Source: Pseudoflavonifractor gallinarum
GTDB lineage: Bacteria > Bacillota > Clostridia > Oscillospirales > Oscillospiraceae
DNA: 64,000 bases
Direction of reading: 5' to 3'
Assembly (NCBI RefSeq): GCF_014982855.1
Contig: NZ_JADCKF010000005.1
Coordinates: forward strand, 124,001-188,000
The notes under the pieces were generated by a model, which saw only the letters and a list, made by a program, of their open reading frames with translations, had not been told where the DNA came from and made no database searches. Shown here one piece after another: positions 1 through 8,300 of this stretch (position 1 is its first letter; the number at the start of each line of letters is the position of its first letter). The translations under genes were made by a program, and so were the position numbers.

Positions 1-754
1 AGCAGATGGTGGTATATTGCCAATATGGAGTTCCATCTAGAGTTGGGATTCCAAGCTTTGTGATTTCTGCCGCTATGTCCGCTGTACTCTGTCCAGATAG
101 GTATCGGGCAAAGATCATACGGATGATCTCTGCTTCAGACTCCTCAATTTCAAGGGCCCCATTTCGGAGGCGGTAGCCGAATGGTGCTTTGCATGTAATG
201 AACGTTCCATTCTGCATTCTCCTCTGATAGCTCCAACGCATATTGCTGGAGATTGATTCGCTCTCGGCCTGGGCGAAGGATGCGAAGAGCGCAGTCATCA
301 TTTCGCCGGACATGGTTGCGGTGTCAATGTTCTCTTTCTCGAAGTAGACACCGATACCGAGTGATTTCAGCTCTCTGATGGTTTCCAGGCATTCCTTGGT
401 ATTGCGGGCAAAGCGGGAGATGGATTTTACCAGCACCCTGTCGATCAGCCCTCTGCGGCAATCTGCCAAGAGCCGCTGGAAGTCCTCACGCTTTTCAGCC
501 GATGTCCCCGTGATGCCCTCGTCCGCATATATGTCTACCATTCTCCAGTTTTCCTTGCTGGAGATCAGGTCGCTGTAGTGACGGTTCTGGGCAGCAAAGG
601 AGTTGAGCTGGTCATCAGAGGCGGAGCTGACACGGGCGTATGCCGCAACCCGCAATTTGGCGTTTTGGGGCTTTTCGGTTGCCTCGATGGTGATGACCCG
701 GTATTGCTTTTCTCGAAGTGCCATGCTGCCGTCGGTCATCAGCTTTTCCGCCAT
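1..754 (-). CDS. Serine site-specific recombinase (resolvase/invertase family), 3' part outside window
   Basis: The minus-strand frame starts at ATG 754 after a GGAGGTGGACTG ribosome site and stays open to the left edge, giving 251 residues of the N-terminal half. The resolvase catalytic domain is recognisable: a YARVSS segment near residue 43 with the nucleophilic Ser, then an SRFARN motif near residue 120 carrying conserved Arg, and a helix rich in QAESES. After this comes the start of the Recombinase (PF07508-like) domain. Large serine recombinases of this type insert and excise conjugative or mobilisable elements of Clostridia. The C-terminal DNA-binding part is not in the window, so activity cannot be judged. 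Confidence 0.93.
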   Translation of the reverse strand, partial: MAEKLMTDGSMALREKQYRVITIEATEKPQNAKLRVAAYARVSSASDDQLNSFAAQNRHYSDLISSKENWRMVDIYADEGITGTSAEKREDFQRLLADCRRGLIDRVLVKSISRFARNTKECLETIRELKSLGIGVYFEKENIDTATMSGEMMTALFASFAQAESESISSNMRWSYQRRMQNGTFITCKAPFGYRLRNGALEIEESEAEIIRMIFARYLSGQSTADIAAEITKLGIPTLDGTPYWQYTTIC

Positions 755-829
755 GTCAGTCCACCTCCTTTTTTGCAACACAAACAATACCACAACACCT
801 TTGAAATAGCTATTGAAAAGAATGCGATT

Positions 830-970
830 TCAGAAAGAAAGGATAATGTCCGCACCGGTCTGCGCGGCAATTCTGGCCAAAATTTTGCGGGCCTCTCTTT
901 CTGTGGTTTTCTTCTGCTCTATCAGCGTGCGGAGCAGTTGGGCAATGCCGCACAAATCGATATTTGTCAT
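830..970 (-). CDS. Small protein upstream of the recombinase
   Basis: A 46-residue frame starts at ATG 970 with a GAGGAAACGAG ribosome site and ends 75 bases before the recombinase start. It is mostly helical in appearance, with Leu-rich (AQLLRTLIEQ) and Arg/Lys-rich (TEREARKILARIAA) segments. Small ORFs of this kind are common directly upstream of serine recombinases in clostridial elements, and co-transcription with the recombinase is likely. I do not recognise a named family, so the function is unknown; a role as accessory or regulator of recombination is only a guess from position. Confidence 0.6.
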   Translation of the reverse strand: MTNIDLCGIAQLLRTLIEQKKTTEREARKILARIAAQTGADIILSF

Positions 971-1000
971 CTCGTTTCCTCGCTTTCGTGGATTTGTTTT

Positions 1001-1143
1001 TGATAACAGAAATATGGGACCCGATCAGGGAGTTTGAGGAGAAAAGGAAGAGGAGTGTAGAGGGGGAAAGATGAAAAACTCAGAGAAACGGAGGTTGAGA
1101 AGAAGAGGATGTACTGTGATCAGATCCCATATTTCTGCTATCA
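1001..1143. repeat. 20-bp imperfect inverted repeat, arms 123 bp apart
   Basis: The left arm is 1001-1020 (TGATAACAGAAATATGGGAC) and the right arm 1124-1143 is its reverse complement with 18 of 20 matches. The spacer is purine-rich (many GAGG/GAAG). It sits immediately upstream of the small ORF and recombinase, so it could be a recombinase or regulator binding pair. No function is shown. Confidence 0.6.
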
Positions 1144-1155
1144 AAAGAAAAACAG

Positions 1156-1212
1156 AGGGCCGCTCCCAAAGGTCAGGTGAGCGAGTGTAGGCTCCGAGTC
1201 TGGAGCGGCCCT
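1156..1212. terminator. Long-loop hairpin, probable rho-independent terminator
   Basis: A perfect 11-bp stem (AGGGCCGCTCC at 1156-1166 with its complement at 1202-1212) is followed on the + strand by TTTGTTTCTT and preceded by an A-rich stretch, so it could work in both directions. The 35-base loop is longer than usual, so a structured RNA element is an alternative. Confidence 0.5.
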
Positions 1213-1652
1213 TTGTTTCTTGATGCTGCTTAGTCGCCTGTATTCGACACTACTTCCCCAGGCAGGGCGGCAACTTGAACTGCGCTGGCGCACATCATGG
1301 GACTCTCACCCCTCCGAGGATCTCTCCGAGCCGCGTAAGCAGAAGTATCATTGTAGGCTGACGGGGTCATGGCGGGGACAGCTTGCCAAGGCTGCCTTGT
1401 CCTGAGTGGGTGTCGCTCTGCACCTTATTTGGCCGTCCTTTGATGCGGATCTGCTCCGCACAGGTGGTCTTCGCGCACTCGGTCTGACGCTCTCCCGATC
1501 AGCTAAGGTATTCAAGTTGCCGGATATGACCGCCTGGGGCGGTGTTTTTCAAGATTCGCTGAGATGTTTTGATCTCACGAAGATTGTAACTCTGCGCGTA
1601 TTCTTCCAACAGAAACAGAATGGAAAGTTTACCAACCCAAAATGGAAAGTTT
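1213..1652. other. Gene-free stretch
   Basis: About 440 bases with no supportable coding frame. The only local structure I see is a short hairpin at 1529-1543 (ACCGCC/GGCGGT, 3-base loop) followed by GTTTTT, which would act as a weak + strand terminator. The stretch may be scar sequence of the element to the left. Confidence 0.4.
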
Positions 1653-1940
1653 TTAGAGGGATGCCTCCAATTCGGACAGCAGAGAGATGGCCATCCGCAG
1701 TCCGCGCTTCTGTTCCTCTGCAAAATCTCCTTTTCCCACTAGGAGATAATCCAGAGAAACCTCAAAGAATGCTGCAAATTCTAAGGCCAGTTCGACTAGG
1801 CCGGTTTGTTTTCCATTTTCAATTTTTGCTATGTAGGGAGTGCTGACATTCATCTTCTCTGCCAGCTGCTCCTGTGTGAGCCCACGATTTTTCCGCAAAC
1901 TCCTGATTCGTAAGCCGTAGTCATCTGTATTAAAATGCAC
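1653..1940 (-). CDS. XRE-family helix-turn-helix regulator
   Basis: This 95-residue protein has a Cro/CI-type HTH over about residues 10-65: RIRSLRKNRGLTQEQLAEKM, then TPYIAKIENGK, the recognition-helix region. The last 25 residues form a short tail. The length is typical of small phage- and element-borne XRE repressors. It stands alone, on the same strand as the recombinase, in a region of element debris. Target and ligand are unknown. Confidence 0.88.
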   Translation of the reverse strand: MHFNTDDYGLRIRSLRKNRGLTQEQLAEKMNVSTPYIAKIENGKQTGLVELALEFAAFFEVSLDYLLVGKGDFAEEQKRGLRMAISLLSELEASL

Positions 1941-2034
1941 AGCAATTTCCTCCGTTTTCTGAAATTTGGGTGTGAGCCAAAGTTCAGAGCGGAGGTCCGC
2001 GGCAGCGGCAGACGTACTTACGGGTAAAAAAAGA

Positions 2035-2070
2035 AGGGGTGCTTATGCAAGTAAATGCAAAAGCACCCCT
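2035..2070 (-). terminator. Rho-independent terminator (minus strand)
   Basis: A perfect 10-bp stem (2035-2044 with 2061-2070, AGGGGTGCTT/AAGCACCCCT) has an A7 run at 2024-2030 on the left, which is a T-run for leftward transcription. It fits the end of transcription of the broken BTAD regulator. Confidence 0.65.
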
Positions 2071-2100
2071 GTCGGAGAAAATCCTGGTCTCAAAGTAACA

Positions 2101-2154
2101 ACCCCCGTAATTCGGATGTCGAGCTCTTGCTCGATCAATCTAAACTACGGGGGT
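2101..2154. terminator. Hairpin, possible terminator
   Basis: Arms 2101-2109 (ACCCCCGTA) and 2146-2154 (TACGGGGGT) pair perfectly with a 36-base loop that itself contains a GAGCTCTTGCTC foldback. There is no clear T-run on either side, so it may be another type of structured element in the 350-base gap 1941-2292, where I see no gene. Confidence 0.3.
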
Positions 2155-2292
2155 CATTCAGCCCGTTGAGAGGGCGTCATTTAGGGCGTTATATAGGGGA
2201 AAAATCAATACCATTGCATTAGATAGTGCGTTAGTCAAATCCATTATTTCCAAGAATTGCGTCATGAATAGTGTTATGCATCTGAAAATGCA

Positions 2293-3708
2293 CTATCTGA
2301 TCAGCTTTTCCAGAGGAACTCCATCTTCTTTTCTTAGATAGTCTTCCAAGATACTAAATTCTTCTGAAGTGAGTATGTCCTTAGCGTGGCAAAGCTGATG
2401 CTTGGCTAAATCAAGAGAGCCCAACTGGTAAGTAGACACAATGAGCCAATAATGTGCTCTCAAATTTGCTGGCATAAATTCTATGGCGTGTAGCGCGTAC
2501 CGCTGAACGCAACTATAGTCCCGTATCTCAGAAAGACTGCTCAGCAGTTCATTTATCAGAGAAACATATCGAAGGCGGTATAGACTGACCTGGCTGATGA
2601 TCCAATGTTCATCCTCCGCGCCACGAAATATGGGACCACGATATAACATTACAGCTTTCTTCATGAGATTAATTTTTTGCACCACAGAGGTTGCCTGCCT
2701 GGCCCCGTCAATTAGACGGTCGAACTGCTGTACATCGGTGATGATATTCAGGTTTGGATTAAGGCGGTAGCCACTGGGCGTTGACTCAATGAGGGGGAAA
2801 TCACAGATCAAGGAAAATGTCTGCCTGAATCGATAAATATACCCGCGAATATTCCTGCTGGCCACCTCTGGTTCGACACACTCCTCCGGCCACAGTGCAT
2901 GATAGATCTCCAGTGGGGGGTGGGCGGTTTTGGGGTTGAGAATAATGTAGGTGACAACTCGGCTGCTCTTAGGCGAATTGAAAAAACGCTCACTCAGAAC
3001 GCCCTTTCTGGTGCATATCTCCATATCACCGAAGAAGTTAATGGCTACATCTTTATTGCTCTGTACCAAATCAGGCATCGGTGCCAACTTCGCACTTTCA
3101 ATCATTTTCTGCTGAGCCATAGCACGTTGCAGCACATAGGCAAGTGCGCTGAGCATACTGGACCTCTCAAGATAACGAGATGGATTTCGGATGACCAGGA
3201 AGCCCGTTGGCTTCGGCATGAAAGGAACCGCAATCAGCGACTGCGCCAACAGACGTTTATAGACTGCGTATTCCTTTGGATTCTGATCCTTGATGATATC
3301 TACATCAGGAATTACAATATTTTTACCATGCTGCATAGCTTCAATCCATCGGGGCATGAAGTCAAGGGATTCGAATTCCAGAATCAGCTGTGTCGTGCGA
3401 TCCGGAATATAGGAATTGTACCACCATACGGGCGCCTATATATCAAAATCCAAGTCCACTTCCAGTATGCCAGCCCAGTCGCCGCCGTAGAAGGTACACG
3501 CTGTCCTCAATGCCTGCATAGCGATTCCTTCCGGATTACTGCTGGTGAGCAAACAGGTTTCCAAAGAACTAAGTGCCTGTTCCAATTCCGTACAATAGCA
3601 GACATACGAATCATCACTTTTGTGCAGTCGGCTATCTTTTACAGACGATGGCGAATGCGTAATGGACTGGTCGGATTTTCCTAATAGCGTGTCTAAGAAT
3701 TTCCCCAT
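2293..3708 (-). pseudogene. GAF + BTAD transcriptional regulator, interrupted by one in-frame TAG
   Basis: Reading from ATG 3708 (AGGAGA ribosome site), the frame gives a GAF-like N-terminus ending in DLDFDI, then TAG at 3438-3436. It continues in the same frame with APVWWYNSY, DRTTQLILEF and MPRWIEAMQHG, the rest of a GAF-type sensor domain. A bacterial transcriptional activator domain (BTAD, SARP/AfsR type with TPR-like helices) occupies the C-terminal half. Only a single base change is needed to restore the frame, most simply TGG to TAG, since related proteins carry Trp at this point (from memory of the family). No other damage is visible, so the mutation looks recent. Restart at ATG 3357 would give a 354-residue protein lacking the first half of the sensor. 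Confidence 0.75.
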
Positions 3709-3734
3709 GTGCTTTCTCCTTTGCGATAAATAAA

Positions 3735-3780
3735 AACAGCGCAAAGCTGCTGTACAGGTGCGTAGCAGTCTTGCGCTGTT
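3735..3780 (-). terminator. Hairpin between XRE gene and BTAD regulator
   Basis: A perfect 10-bp stem (AACAGCGCAA at 3735-3744, TTGCGCTGTT at 3771-3780) has A-rich sequence on the left (AAATAAAAA), so it suits termination of leftward transcription from the XRE gene at 3831. It lies in the leader of the BTAD regulator and might attenuate it. Confidence 0.55.
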
Positions 3781-3830
3781 CATTCTTTCCGCCGATTGCT
3801 CGGCAGTTTATGTAAAGTTAAAACAGATAC

Positions 3831-4109
3831 TCAGCCCTTCCTGCTATGTATTATCTTGTCAGGAAAAATGGAAGCATTCAAAAGATCGGCAGGCGCAATC
3901 TCTAAGGCATCTGCAATATTAAAGAAAATTTCCAGGGAAAATGGACGGGCAATACCTGGTGCTTCAATAGAACTGATATGTGAGCGGCTGACATTTGCCT
4001 TTTCGGCGAGCTGTTCCTGTGAGAAGCCTCGCATCTTTCGTAGGGCAGCAATGACAATACCCAACTGGACATACCTGTCTCTATTCTTAAAATCAATTTC
4101 TTTGCTCAT
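3831..4109 (-). CDS. XRE-family helix-turn-helix regulator
   Basis: A protein of about 92 residues with an HTH between residues 14 and 68 (VIAALRKMRGFSQEQLAEKA, then VSRSHISSIEA) and a short tail. I chose ATG 4109 because AGGTG lies 6 bases upstream; an upstream GTG/ATG pair at 4118/4115 is also in frame but lacks a well-spaced ribosome site. It lies directly upstream of the broken BTAD regulator on the same strand, and the pair may once have been a regulatory unit. DNA target unknown. Confidence 0.85.
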   Translation of the reverse strand: MSKEIDFKNRDRYVQLGIVIAALRKMRGFSQEQLAEKANVSRSHISSIEAPGIARPFSLEIFFNIADALEIAPADLLNASIFPDKIIHSRKG

Positions 4110-4375
4110 GTGCATCACCTGCCGCCCCTATGCATATAATTATACTTTGACCCAGCACAAAACTCTGCATTTGAAAAAGAGCAAATGACTAATATTTTGA
4201 GCAATCACCGGATTTAAGAAGAAATTAAAAGAATTCAAATGCAGATGATTGCATTCCAGAGCAAGATGAAATGATCTCGTTTCATTGAATCGGCTACTGT
4301 CAATTGCCCTTGGCCGGTATTACATAGGCTTTTATCTTAACGTTATGGGAGCAGACTCCTCTAAAAAAGACAAAG

Positions 4376-4403
4376 GCACCAATGCAGTTTTCTACATTGG
4401 TGC
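4376..4403 (-). terminator. Rho-independent terminator (minus strand)
   Basis: A 9-bp stem GCACCAATG/CATTGGTGC (4376-4384, 4395-4403) has an A6 run to the left at 4363-4368, so it would end leftward transcription. It follows a second terminator at 4464-4491. The 370-base gap 4119-4489 otherwise shows no gene. Confidence 0.55.
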
Positions 4404-4463
4404 GCCTGATTCCCAATTCTATGCCGCACTGGCTGGTGCTGTTCCAATCTTGAGACATAATAG

Positions 4464-4491
4464 AAAACCTCCGGCGAATGTCGGAGGTTTT
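4464..4491 (-). terminator. Rho-independent terminator overlapping the stop of the XRE gene
   Basis: A perfect 10-bp stem AAAACCTCCG/CGGAGGTTTT (4464-4473, 4482-4491) with T-runs on both sides. Its right arm overlaps the TAA of the XRE gene ending at 4490. Confidence 0.7.
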
Positions 4492-4729
4492 AGGGATCTA
4501 AATTGTCTTCCTGAAAAAGAGGTGAAACAAAAAAAGTGTCTAAACCGATCTCCATGCCCTGACATATTTCGTGAATAATTCGTAGCTTAACCGAATCATA
4601 GGAGCAGTTGATAATATTGCTTACTGTAGACTTAGGGACACCGCTTTTCATATACAGTTGATACTGTGTCATGTTGCGCTCTGCCAGTAACTGCAAAAGG
4701 CGTTCGCTGACTGCTTGATTCAGCTTCAA
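4490..4729 (-). CDS. Small XRE/Cro-type regulator
   Basis: 79 residues, mostly one HTH: ERLLQLLAERNMTQYQLYMK then SGVPKSTVSNIIN, with a following helix typical of short clostridial Cro/CI proteins. Ribosome site GAGAGGAATTG precedes ATG 4729. The upstream region holds a good -10 and two near-identical 16-bp direct repeats, which fits autoregulation. It is followed immediately by a terminator, so it is monocistronic. Confidence 0.87.
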   Translation of the reverse strand: MKLNQAVSERLLQLLAERNMTQYQLYMKSGVPKSTVSNIINCSYDSVKLRIIHEICQGMEIGLDTFFVSPLFQEDNLDP

Positions 4730-4740
4730 TTCCTCTCACC

Positions 4741-4806
4741 GTCCCTGTCCCTGTACTAAAGGTATTATATGGGCAGGTATGAGAAAAATAGTCCCTGTAA
4801 CTGTAC
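4741..4806 (-). promoter_or_regulatory. Promoter with paired direct-repeat operators of the XRE gene
   Basis: Two 16-bp direct repeats, 4741-4756 and 4791-4806 (GTCCCTG-T[C/A][C/A]-CTGTAC, 14 of 16 identical), flank a minus-strand -10 TATAAT at 4769-4764. One repeat lies upstream of the -10 and one between it and the start codon, a layout expected for an autorepressor. Confidence 0.5.
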
Positions 4807-4962
4807 CAACAGTGCTGTTCTGTAGTGATTAATTTCTCTGCCAAGATACAAAAATACAGCCCGTAGTCTCGTTTGGGTAATACTTTGTGTAAGATTGGCA
4901 GCCATTATTAAGTTTTTTATTATGTTGCCTTTGTGCACCGTTGCAAACTGCAGATAACATGA

Positions 4963-5004
4963 AAAACCGGTCGAGATATTGCTCATGAGATCTCGACCGG
5001 TTTT
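4963..5004. terminator. Strong bidirectional terminator
   Basis: A perfect 15-bp stem (4963-4977 with 4990-5004, core ACCGGTCGAGAT) with A4 on the left and T4 on the right. It separates element debris from the activase region. Confidence 0.75.
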
Positions 5005-5028
5005 CTGTTATTGTGGAATTAACTTATA

Positions 5029-5211
5029 TTACTTCGACTCTTTGCGGAAGCACATGAACCAGTCCAGGCAATACTGATTCTCGCTCTGGTTGTCCATCCG
5101 CTCCTTGGCTACGCCGCAACTAATGCCGCTTCCCCGGACCACCATGGCATCTACCGGCTGGATTGGGGCATGGGGAGCAGCACCCATCCTGAGCTGTGCT
5201 CCACCAGACAC
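5029..5211 (-). other. Open frame of doubtful status in a gene-poor gap
   Basis: Within the gap 4730-5361 the minus strand has a 60-codon frame beginning at GTG 5211 and ending at TAA 5029. Its composition (VDAMVVRGSGISCG, then QSENQYCLDWFMCF near the end) looks protein-like rather than random, and a TGA lies just upstream in frame. I do not recognise it and see no good ribosome site. It may be the C-terminal remnant of a lost gene. The rest of the gap holds only the XRE promoter and a terminator. Confidence 0.25.
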
Positions 5212-5361
5212 AATCCATATTCAGGGACATACATCGGGTCAAATCAACAACAGGTTTTTTCCTTCACCACTCCTCCGGTGCTTTTTCTACAGCCTCGGTC
5301 GATAAAAACAAAAGAGGCTTCTATAAACTGCCTGCACGGACAAAGGGTATGATTCTGGGGT

Positions 5362-8300
5362 TTATTTCAGGTAATAGAGGAAGGAGTTTAGGCGGGACCA
5401 GGCGCTCTCGTCCCAATCACTGTCCATGGCAAGATGTAAGTGGGGGATTCCACCCATTTCACCAGTCATATCCAACAGTGTTGCTGTGTTTTCATACCGG
5501 GGAGCCAGCGTCAGCACACCAGCCGATGTTCGGCCAAGTTCCCGTGCCTTGGCCAAACGGTACCGACCGTTGGCTCCGGCAAATCTCGGCAGCAGCTGAT
5601 CCGCTGCAGTACGCATCCCCTCTGGATCTTTGGAGAAGCTGCTTCTCGCCCCCAATAGGCGCCCCAGTTCTGTCATTTGATTTGTCCAGGAAGCAGCGAT
5701 GACACTTCCGGAATCCCGCCAGAGAAACCAGAGGTACTCGCTCAGGGGAGCACGATACAGAGATCGGCCCTGCTGCTCCAGCGTTTCCAGCACCCCGTCG
5801 TTCAGAGCAAACAGCGTAAGGGGTTCACCCACTGCGGCTAGAGGCTGGCTCTTGACGGGGATGCTTCCGATTTGCGACGCCAGTGCATTCAGACTGTCCC
5901 AATCTGGAATATCGTGTGGACTTAGTGCGCTGCGCTGATCAGGCGGGGCGCACAGTATGAGATCTCCTGTCAGTACAGCCCGGAACAACAGGTCGGGATC
6001 TGGAACATGTTCCGGCAAGGTTTCCAGTTCCGGGGAAACCAGGGTCACCCGCTCCAGTCCTTGGTTGGCAAGCACTGCCTCCACCGCCCACGGGTACTGG
6101 CCGTCGGCCTCCGCGCCTTGGGTGGAGGGAATCAGCATCTGAAAGGAATCGGATTCCTTCTCCGCTGCGTTCAGAATACCACCCAGCAAGGCGGGGAAGG
6201 GAAGGTACTCTTTGGAACTGGTCTCCGCCCGGCCCAAAACCAGGGAAGTGTCGCCCAGAGGCATGGGACGGGTTTCCACATTCCATACCATTTCCGCATA
6301 TTTCCTAAGATATGTAGTAAACGGGGGCAGATCCAAAACATATAGAGGGCCGCAGCTTGGTTCCGGGGTATCAACGACTTTGGTGGAGCAGTGTTCCACA
6401 GCTGTGAGCTGAAAGTGCTCCGGCAGTGGCTGAGAGGGACGGCTTTCCAGACTTTGGAGAAATGCCTCGATGCGAGTAATAACGCCCACTGGTGAGAAGT
6501 GCTCATCTACTTCGATGTGCAGATAGGGTTTTTTGCCCATCTCCTTTCGGAACAGATAGGAGAGCATCGTGTCCGGTCCACAGCCGTGATTGGTCAGATA
6601 GACGGCGTATAGATTGGGGTGATGGGCCACGAGTTTCGCCCCGGAGAGGATGTGTTGTCCGAAGGGCCAGTACAGATTAGGGTAGTCCGCTGACAGATCC
6701 AGGTCGTGAGCAGGCAGATGGGAGAGAGTAATTACCTTATGCCCCCGTTCCAGCAGCAAACGAGGGATTCCCATATTCAGCACGGGATCGGAAAGACCGT
6801 AGTTTCGGGTGATCAGTACAAGTACTTTGTCCTCAGGATTCAGAGAGGAAAGCAGTTCACGGCCCTGCCGCTCTACTGCTGCTGTATGCCGGCGTACTGC
6901 TTGGGCACCTGCCATCAGGGCGGGGAGACACCGCAGTTTGGGGATACCAAGCTGTTTTCCAAGGCCCAGCATAGCTGAGGCCATCGCTTCCTGCCCAAAG
7001 TCCAGATCGAACACAGGATTGAGCAACTCAATGCCCTGCTCTGCCAAACGAAGGGCACGGGCGGCTAATTGGGGTGCAGTCTGCATATATACACAGCCGT
7101 AGTTGTGCTCAACCTGAGAGGTCTCATGCCTCATGGTGTGGATGGAGGGGAGAAAGATGTAGTCAACACCGTGCTCTGCCAACCAGGCCATATGACCATG
7201 GATCAGCTTTACCGGGTAACAGGTCTCCGCCTGGGCTGTCTGCTGGGAGAGGCGAATGATCTCCTCATTGGTAGGCGGTGAGAGCAGTACATTGAATCCT
7301 AGCTGCCGGAAGAAGGCATTGGCCATAGGAAAGAACTTGTGGATCATCAGGGCGAAAGGTACACCCACCGTTTTCCGTCCGGAGACGGGTGTTGGATCAT
7401 AACCCTCCAACAGCAGCTGTGGGCCGCGCTGGTAAAAGGCAATGTTGCGCTGGACCTCCGCGGACAGGGCGACCTCCTCTTCCGGCTGTCTGTCGAACCC
7501 ATGAAAGCGGGAAGGGCCTTTCGTGGATTCCAGTGCCAGCAGGGCGGCGCCGTATGCTCCACTGATGGAGAAGTAGGGAGAGACTGTGAGCCGATCTCCA
7601 AATTCCTGGCGGAAAGCGGCCACGATGCCGGGGTTGTAGGCCACACCGCCCTGGAGCACAATATGGTGTCCTACTGGCTTGCTCCCAACTACCTTGTGAA
7701 GATAATTTCGGACAATGGACTGGCATAAACCGGCTGCGACCTCTGCCTGGGTGGCTCCCTGTGCCTGGGCAGATTGGATAGCGGTCTCGATAAACACGGT
7801 GCATCGCTCTCCCAATTCCACAGGGGCCTTTGCAGTAAGAGCCAGGCGGCCGAAGTCCTTCAAAGGGATGTTCATGCGTGCGGCCTGCTCCTCCACAAAG
7901 GAGCCGGTTCCGGCAGCACAGATTTTGTTCATTTGAAAGTCTGCAATCTGTCCATTCTGAAGGGAGATGTATTTAGAATCTTGACCGCCGATCTCAAAGA
8001 CGGTATCTGCTTTGGGCATACATTGGATGGCAGCTCTTGCCTGGGCTGTAATCTCATCTCGTACGGCATCCGCACCAATGAGCCGGCCGATCCGCTCTCG
8101 TCCGGAACCGGTGACGCCAACTGCCAGAAGGGGAATCTGCCCAAAACGGGAGCGGATATTCTCCAGGCCCTTTCGCACTGCAGCCTCTGGGTCTCCGGCG
8201 GTGCGTAGATACTGGAAGTCCACCAGTTCTCCGAATGGATCCATGAGAACCAGGTCTGTGCTGGTAGAACCTACATCAATGCCCAAAGCGCAGCCCTGAG

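Noticed and set aside
1217-1640. Open frames in the gap right of the recombinase (e.g. 1220-1405, 1406-1846)
   Set aside because: No ribosome site, no domain, odd composition, and one overlaps the XRE gene on the other strand.
3436-3438. UAG decoded as an amino acid in the BTAD regulator
   Set aside because: No other gene here uses in-frame UAG and no pyrrolysine machinery or suppressor tRNA is in the window; a simple mutation is the plain explanation.
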